Shown in pieces: positions 5,690 through 11,348 of a stretch of DNA of 11,348 nucleotides. A program made the position numbers and the translations under genes. The stretch is from Candidatus Hydrogenedentota bacterium. GTDB taxonomy: Bacteria > Hydrogenedentota > Hydrogenedentia > Hydrogenedentales > JAEUWI01. A model generated the notes under the pieces. It had not been told where the DNA came from, did no database searches, and worked only from the letters and a program-made list of their open reading frames with translations. Within the stretch, counting starts at the first letter, position 1; every line of letters starts with the position of its first letter. The stretch is taken from NCBI GenBank assembly GCA_030430835.1, contig JAUIKJ010000053.1:1-11348 (forward strand), read 5' to 3'.

Positions 5690-5747
5690 CCGGTTGGCAC
5701 GATGCGGCACGGCGGGGCCGTGGCGGCGCACGGCGGGTGGGGCGGGC

Positions 5748-7322
5748 TCAGGACTTGAACTGCTTCGGCTCGACGTTGTGGCGCTTGACGCGCAGGCCCA
5801 TCAGGCGCTCGGTGATGCCAAGATCACGCGCGGCCTGGGCCTTGTTGCCCTTGGCGTTCTTGAGCGCTTCGATGAGCAACTCGCGTTCGACCCGCGCGAG
5901 CGTTTCGTCGAGGCGTCCCTGAATCTTCGTGTTGGAGGCCTCGGCGGTCTGAAGCGTGGGGGGCAGGTGATGGCCATGGACCACGTCGTCCGTGGTCAAC
6001 AGCACCGCGCGTTCGATGACGTTCTCGAGTTCACGCACGTTGCCCGGCCAGTGATAGCTCATCAGCATGTCGATGGCGGGGGTGGAAATTCGGCGCACGT
6101 ATTTCGCGTTGACCTTGCTGTACTTTTCGACGAAAAAGTTCGCCAACTCCAGGATGTCCGTGCGGCGCTCGCGCAGCGGCGGGATGTGTACCGGGAAGAC
6201 ATTGAGGCGGTAGTACAAGTCCTGTCGGAAGGTGTTGTCCTTGATCAACTCTTCCAGGTCGCGGTTCGTTGCGGCAATGACGCGGACATCCACCTTGTGC
6301 GGCTCGGCGCTGCCGACGCGCTCGAATTCACGCTCCTGCAGCACACGCAGGAGTTTTACCTGGGTCTGTGGGGAGAGATCGCCGATTTCGTCGAGGAAGA
6401 TGGTTCCGCCGTGGGCCAGTTCAAAGCGGCCCTTACGCTGGTCGATCGCGCCCGTGAAGGCGCCTTTCTCATGGCCGAAGAGTTCGCTCTCGATCACGGA
6501 TTCGGGCAGCGCTGCGCAGTTGACGCGGACAAAGGCCTTGCTCGCGCGGCTGCTGTTGTAATGCAGGGAATGGGCAACCAGTTCCTTGCCCACGCCGCTC
6601 TCGCCGCGAATCAATACGGTGGCATCACTCTTGGCGACTTGGGCGATGAGATCGAAAACAGCCTGCATGCCACTGGAGCGGCCGATCATATTGGCCGGGC
6701 GAAACTTCTCCTGCAACTGATGCTGCAGGCGCGTATTCTCGTCGAGCAGGCGCTTGCGCTCTTCCTGGTGTTCCTGACGCAGGCGCACGGCCTGTGCAAT
6801 CATCGAAGCGATAATGGAGAGAAGCCGCAAATCTTCTTCCAGCGCGGTATCCGCGTCGAAGAGTCGGTCCGCACTCAATGCGCCGATGACGGCGGTCTCC
6901 ATCTTGATGGGCACGCAGATGTAGGAAATCTCGTCCTTGTTGAGATTCTTGCGTGCCTTGGTGCGATTCAGGAAGAGCGGTTCCTGCGACACGCGGGGGA
7001 TCACCACCGGCTTGCCGGATTCCACCACCTGGCCAACGACCCCTTCACCCTTCTTATAGCGCCCGCGTTCGGCCTGATCGCCGGAGAGTCCGTGTGCGGC
7101 TTCGATGTAGAGCTCGCCATTCTCCCTGTCCACGAGGGTGATCGTGCCGCGCAGCATGCCCGTATTGCGTTCCATGGCCTTGAGCACGGGGCCGAGTTCG
7201 TCACGCAGGTCGACGCTTCGATCCAGGATTTGACTGATCTCAAAGAGCAGCGCGAACTCAGCGATGTCCGAACTGTCCTTCGGGTTGGTCATGGTGCCGG
7301 CGGGTGCGATTGTGGAATTCAT
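5748..7322 (-). CDS. NifA-like sigma-54-dependent activator (GAF-AAA+-Fis HTH)
   Basis: Protein of 524 aa with the NifA/AnfA domain order. Residues ~24-182 form a GAF sensor, then a charged coiled linker (183-208). The AAA+ domain (~211-445) has Walker A GESGVGKE (240-247), the sigma-54-contacting loop GAFTGA (287-292), Walker B GGTIFLDE (305-312) and WPGNVRELENVIERA. A Fis-type helix-turn-helix (~483-516) ends the protein. There is no receiver domain, so it is not NtrC. The CxxxxC linker of oxygen-sensitive NifA proteins is absent (only two cysteines, 136 and 269). It should remodel sigma-54 polymerase at the amtB promoter downstream, on 2-oxoglutarate or PII cues, which is inference from context. 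No nif gene is in the window, so the name nifA is withheld. The start at 7322 is the first ATG of the frame, with only a weak ribosome site; ATG 7292 is an alternative. Confidence 0.93.
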   Translation of the reverse strand: MNSTIAPAGTMTNPKDSSDIAEFALLFEISQILDRSVDLRDELGPVLKAMERNTGMLRGTITLVDRENGELYIEAAHGLSGDQAERGRYKKGEGVVGQVVESGKPVVIPRVSQEPLFLNRTKARKNLNKDEISYICVPIKMETAVIGALSADRLFDADTALEEDLRLLSIIASMIAQAVRLRQEHQEERKRLLDENTRLQHQLQEKFRPANMIGRSSGMQAVFDLIAQVAKSDATVLIRGESGVGKELVAHSLHYNSSRASKAFVRVNCAALPESVIESELFGHEKGAFTGAIDQRKGRFELAHGGTIFLDEIGDLSPQTQVKLLRVLQEREFERVGSAEPHKVDVRVIAATNRDLEELIKDNTFRQDLYYRLNVFPVHIPPLRERRTDILELANFFVEKYSKVNAKYVRRISTPAIDMLMSYHWPGNVRELENVIERAVLLTTDDVVHGHHLPPTLQTAEASNTKIQGRLDETLARVERELLIEALKNAKGNKAQAARDLGITERLMGLRVKRHNVEPKQFKS

Positions 7323-7359
7323 ACAATTTACATTTCTTTTGGAGAAAAAAGGATACCGT

Positions 7360-7389
7360 ATTGTAGGAATTTGGCCATGCCGTTGTCAA
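7360..7389 (-). promoter_or_regulatory. Sigma-70 promoter of the NifA-like gene
   Basis: The minus strand has TTGACA (7389-7384), an exact -35 box, and TACAAT (7365-7360), one base off the -10 consensus, with an 18-base spacer. The start would be near 7353, about 30 bases before the ATG at 7322. GGCCAT/ATGGCC inverted arms (7373-7378 and 7390-7395) straddle the -35 box and could be an operator, but they are short. Confidence 0.75.
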
Positions 7390-7395
7390 ATGGCC

Positions 7396-7703
7396 GGGAG
7401 GACCGGGCCTGAGCGCGCCGTGGCGGTTGGCGCTTGTCGTTCGGAAGCCGGGCCGCCATGACCACCCCAAAGAATGGCGCCGTTCCAGGACGGGGATGGG
7501 ATGCGCTAAGTGTCTTGTGCATCGCCTCTTCGTGCGTATCCAGTCTCCGGGTATTGGATCCTGGCCGGTGGTGCGGAGTAAACTCGGCCTTGGCCAACCA
7601 GCGGGCATGGACACGGGCGTCGCCCTGTCGCGTATAAAGGGATCGACCCGCCTCAATTGGCCTTCCCCAAGCCAACTACCGCCGTGTTCAAGCAATAAAT
7701 CCT
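7396..7703. other. Intergenic region between divergent regulator and SGNH genes
   Basis: About 310 bases with no convincing gene. Short open frames here have no recognisable protein motif. The only notable items are a TATAAA at 7633-7638 with TGGACA at 7608-7613 (19-base spacer), a weak candidate promoter for the SGNH gene, and an 8-bp palindrome TTGGCCAA at 7590-7597. Confidence 0.5.
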
Positions 7704-9005
7704 ATGAGTTCCACAGCGCCTTCGCCCTCCGATGTCCCAGAAGTCCATGGCACCACGCCGGCCTCGTCGCGTGCGCGGCAGGTGCTGGTCTCTATCGCCC
7801 TATTGCTGGGTAGCACGCTGTTCGCGCTGCTGCTGGTGGAGTGCGGTGCGCGTATCTTGCTGTACGGGTCGCTCTCAACCCCGCAGTTTCGGGACCACAA
7901 GCTGTTGCAGATCGCGCATCCGAAGCGGGGCTGGCAGATCATGCCGAACGGCGAGGCCTTCCACCAGACCCTGGACTATGCAATCACCACGCGCACCAAC
8001 TCCCGAGGGATGAACGACGACGAGGTCAGCTACGAGAAACCGCCAGGGACCTTTCGTATCGTCCTGCTAGGCGACTCGTTCATGTTCGCACGCGAGGTGA
8101 CGCGGCAACAGGCCCTGCCTTATCTGCTGGAGCAGGCGCTTGCGGCGCAACAGGTCGAAGTGATCAACCTGGGCACGCCGGGTTACGGCACGATACAGCA
8201 GTACTTCTATCTCCAGGAGGAGGGGCTGAAGTACGCGCCGGACCTGGTGCTGGTCTCGATGTTTCTCTTCAACGATCTGCGCGACAACGCCTACGATCTC
8301 AACGCGCGCATTTGGGCACCGGAGTACCGGTTGACCTGGGGACGGCCCTATGCGAAGTGGAACGCGGAGAGCGGCGCACTTGAATTCAGCTTTCCGGATC
8401 CCGAGCGCAACGCGCAGGGCATTGCAGAACAGGTGGTGAAGGTCACCGACACGGACCACGCGGGCAATCCTCTCGCTTTTTCCGCGATGGCGATGCTGGT
8501 GCAGACGGCGGCGAACAAATCGATGGCGCGCCTGCGCCCTCCCAAGCACGCGCCCGAAGATGTTTACCAGCCCTACCTGGCAGACCCCTCACTGGACCCC
8601 GCGCCGGCGGCCCTTGAGGAAAGCTGGCAGATTACCGGGAAAGTGCTTGGCGCGATGCGCGATATGTCCGAAGCGGCGGGTGCCGCATTCGCGGTCTTCG
8701 CGATTCCGACCCAACTCCAAACGGATCCCGCGTACCAGGAAATGATTACGGCGACCTATCCGGGCCTGGAACTCGATCTGGATCGGCCCGATCGCCGGCT
8801 GGCGCAGATTGGGGCTGCACTGGAGTTTCCGGTGATTCTCTTCGCCGATCGCTTCCGCGAAGCCGCACAGGCGGGCGAGGGCCCCTTCCATTTTCAGATT
8901 GAGGATGTCCACTTCAATGCAGCGGGACACGCCTTCGCGACGAAGATTCTTGCGCAGGAACTGGTCGACGCGGGATTGGTGCCGCCGGCATCGGGAGCCG
9001 ACTGA
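7704..9005 (+). CDS. Membrane-anchored SGNH/GDSL hydrolase family protein
   Basis: Protein of 433 aa. A single membrane segment (~27-48, LVSIALLLGSTLFALLLVE) after a short polar N-terminus anchors it, with the rest presumably outside the cytoplasm. The SGNH blocks are readable: IVLLGDSF (119-126) with nucleophile Ser125, NLGTPGYGT (155-163) for block II glycine, FND (189-191) with Asn190 for block III, and DVHFNAAGH (401-409) with Asp401 and His403 for block V. The preceding TNSRGMNDDEVSYEKPPGTFRI is typical of large membrane-linked SGNH proteins in cell-surface polysaccharide or lipid acyl modification. The substrate is not recognisable and no O-acyltransferase (MBOAT) partner is in the window. 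The start has no strong ribosome site (upstream AAGCAATAAATCCT), so it is less certain than the frame. It is convergent with glnS, only 20 bases away, with no clear terminator. Confidence 0.85.
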   Translation: MSSTAPSPSDVPEVHGTTPASSRARQVLVSIALLLGSTLFALLLVECGARILLYGSLSTPQFRDHKLLQIAHPKRGWQIMPNGEAFHQTLDYAITTRTNSRGMNDDEVSYEKPPGTFRIVLLGDSFMFAREVTRQQALPYLLEQALAAQQVEVINLGTPGYGTIQQYFYLQEEGLKYAPDLVLVSMFLFNDLRDNAYDLNARIWAPEYRLTWGRPYAKWNAESGALEFSFPDPERNAQGIAEQVVKVTDTDHAGNPLAFSAMAMLVQTAANKSMARLRPPKHAPEDVYQPYLADPSLDPAPAALEESWQITGKVLGAMRDMSEAAGAAFAVFAIPTQLQTDPAYQEMITATYPGLELDLDRPDRRLAQIGAALEFPVILFADRFREAAQAGEGPFHFQIEDVHFNAAGHAFATKILAQELVDAGLVPPASGAD

Positions 9006-9025
9006 GGCCCGCGGTTCGGCACGCG

Positions 9026-10717
<1,692 letters not shown>

Positions 10718-10766
10718 GCGTGTTCCTGTGGGTGTGCCGCGCGAAATAGTGTGCGACGATACCCTG

Positions 10767-10796
10767 ATTATCCGATACAAAGGCACGGTGCCGCAA
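10767..10796 (-). promoter_or_regulatory. Candidate sigma-70 promoter of glnS
   Basis: On the minus strand TTGCGG (10796-10791) and GATAAT (10772-10767) are 18 bases apart, with the expected start near 10760, some 43 bases before the ATG. The -10 box is good and the -35 box is poor. An 11-bp palindrome GGCAC-G-GTGCC (10782-10792) sits in the spacer and could be an operator or chance. Confidence 0.4.
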
Positions 10797-10853
10797 TGAT
10801 CGATCCTGTCGCCGGATGATACACTTCCGCGCCTACACCCCAAGGAGACATTC

Positions 10854-11348
10854 ATGGAAGAGATTCGTTGCCGGATTGCGCCTTCGCCCTCCGGCTTTCT
10901 GCATATCGGCACGGCGAAGATGGCGTTGTTCAACTGGCTGCTGGCGCGGCACAGCGGGGGCACCTTTGTGCTGCGGCTGGAGGATACGGACGCGGAGCGG
11001 ACAGACGAGACCTTCGTGCAGGCGATGTGCGAGGGATTCCGCTGGCTGGGCATCGACTGGGACGAGGGGCCGGCCTTCGGTGGGGAGGCGGCGCGGGGCG
11101 CCTTGGGGCCGTACCGCCAGTCCGAGCGTAAGGCGCTGCACGTGGCTGCGGCGGAGAAACTGCTGGCGGAGGGCAAGGCCTTCAAGTGCTTTCTCGACAA
11201 GGACGAACTCGAGGCGATGCGCGAACAGGCGCGGGCCGAGAAGAAGTCCACCGCCTTCCGCAGCCCCTGGCGCGACGCTTCGGCCGAAGAAATCGCGGCA
11301 CAGGGGGACAAGCCCTACGCCCTGCGCTGCAGGGTGCCGGAGGGGGAG
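10854..11348 (+). CDS. gltX: Glutamyl-tRNA synthetase, N-terminal part (cut by window end)
   Basis: The first 165 codons are in the window and remain open to the right edge. Residues 5-25 carry RIAPSPSGFLHIGTAKMALFN in place of the usual RFAPSPTGxLHIGGARTALFN, the HIGH signature of GluRS. RLEDTD (43-48) follows and is discriminating for GluRS against GlnRS (RFDDTNP). YRQSERKALHVAAAEKLLAEGKAFKC is the next conserved block. AAGGAGA (10842-10848) is 5 bases upstream of the ATG. It is divergent from glnS with a 136-base gap. The KMSKS loop and anticodon-binding domain lie outside the window, so tRNA specificity cannot be judged. Confidence 0.93.
   Translation, partial: MEEIRCRIAPSPSGFLHIGTAKMALFNWLLARHSGGTFVLRLEDTDAERTDETFVQAMCEGFRWLGIDWDEGPAFGGEAARGALGPYRQSERKALHVAAAEKLLAEGKAFKCFLDKDELEAMREQARAEKKSTAFRSPWRDASAEEIAAQGDKPYALRCRVPEGE

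Noticed and set aside
5695..5709. TGGCACGATGCGGCA on the plus strand as a second sigma-54 promoter
   Set aside because: GG and GC are 9, not 10, bases apart, and it would point into the antisense of the regulator gene.
5526..5747. Classical NifA upstream site TGT-N10-ACA
   Set aside because: Each TGT in the region was checked, and none has ACA at the right distance.
5655..7412. 585-aa plus-strand frame opposite the NifA-like gene
   Set aside because: Antisense shadow of a gene with clear AAA+ motifs; no recognisable domain of its own.
7328..7675. 115-aa minus-strand frame upstream of the regulator
   Set aside because: No recognisable motif, it covers the sigma-70 promoter of the regulator, and it is arginine/proline-rich as expected by chance.
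10718..11311. N-terminal extension of the glnS frame
   Set aside because: It is antisense to gltX and lacks homology, and a good ribosome site precedes the ATG at 10717.

Overview
The window is ordinary chromosomal DNA of a GC-rich bacterium. It holds eleven protein genes (two cut by the window edges) and one tRNA. No transposase, integrase, phage gene or CRISPR array was seen. Good Shine-Dalgarno sites, a perfect sigma-54 promoter, HtrA/PDZ-type envelope proteins with signal peptides and an SGNH membrane protein suggest a Gram-negative-type organism. A planctomycete- or Hydrogenedentes-like lineage is possible, but that is a guess from general gene flavour and no marker in the window fixes the taxon.

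Layout. (1) At 1-1023 (+) is the end of a PDZ protein, then a secreted trypsin-fold protein that keeps the Asp and Ser of an HtrA protease but has lost the His. A hairpin terminator follows. (2) At 1117-3277 (+) is a tightly overlapping pterin/folate operon: a PTR1/FolM-type reductase, folB, folK (TTG start) and folE. FolE makes dihydroneopterin triphosphate from GTP, FolB and FolK turn dihydroneopterin into the pyrophosphate used by dihydropteroate synthase, and the SDR probably reduces a dihydropterin or dihydrofolate. (3) At 3340-3465 (+) is tRNA-Ala(CGC) with its own strong terminator. (4) At 3528-7389 (-) is a nitrogen module. A sigma-70 promoter drives a NifA-like GAF-AAA+-Fis activator. 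About 325 bp downstream, a textbook sigma-54 promoter drives amtB and then a PII gene. Between them lie dyads and a repeated 10-mer that could be activator sites. (5) At 7704-9005 (+) is a membrane-anchored SGNH hydrolase. (6) At 9026-11348 is a divergent pair: glutaminyl-tRNA synthetase (-) and the start of a glutamyl-tRNA synthetase (+).

The nitrogen module is the most interesting part. Regulator, cognate promoter type, ammonium channel and PII trimer sit together in one direction. The order amtB-PII is the reverse of the usual glnK-amtB, and the PII protein has Ile at position 51 where the uridylylated Tyr normally stands. No wholly new system was recognised.
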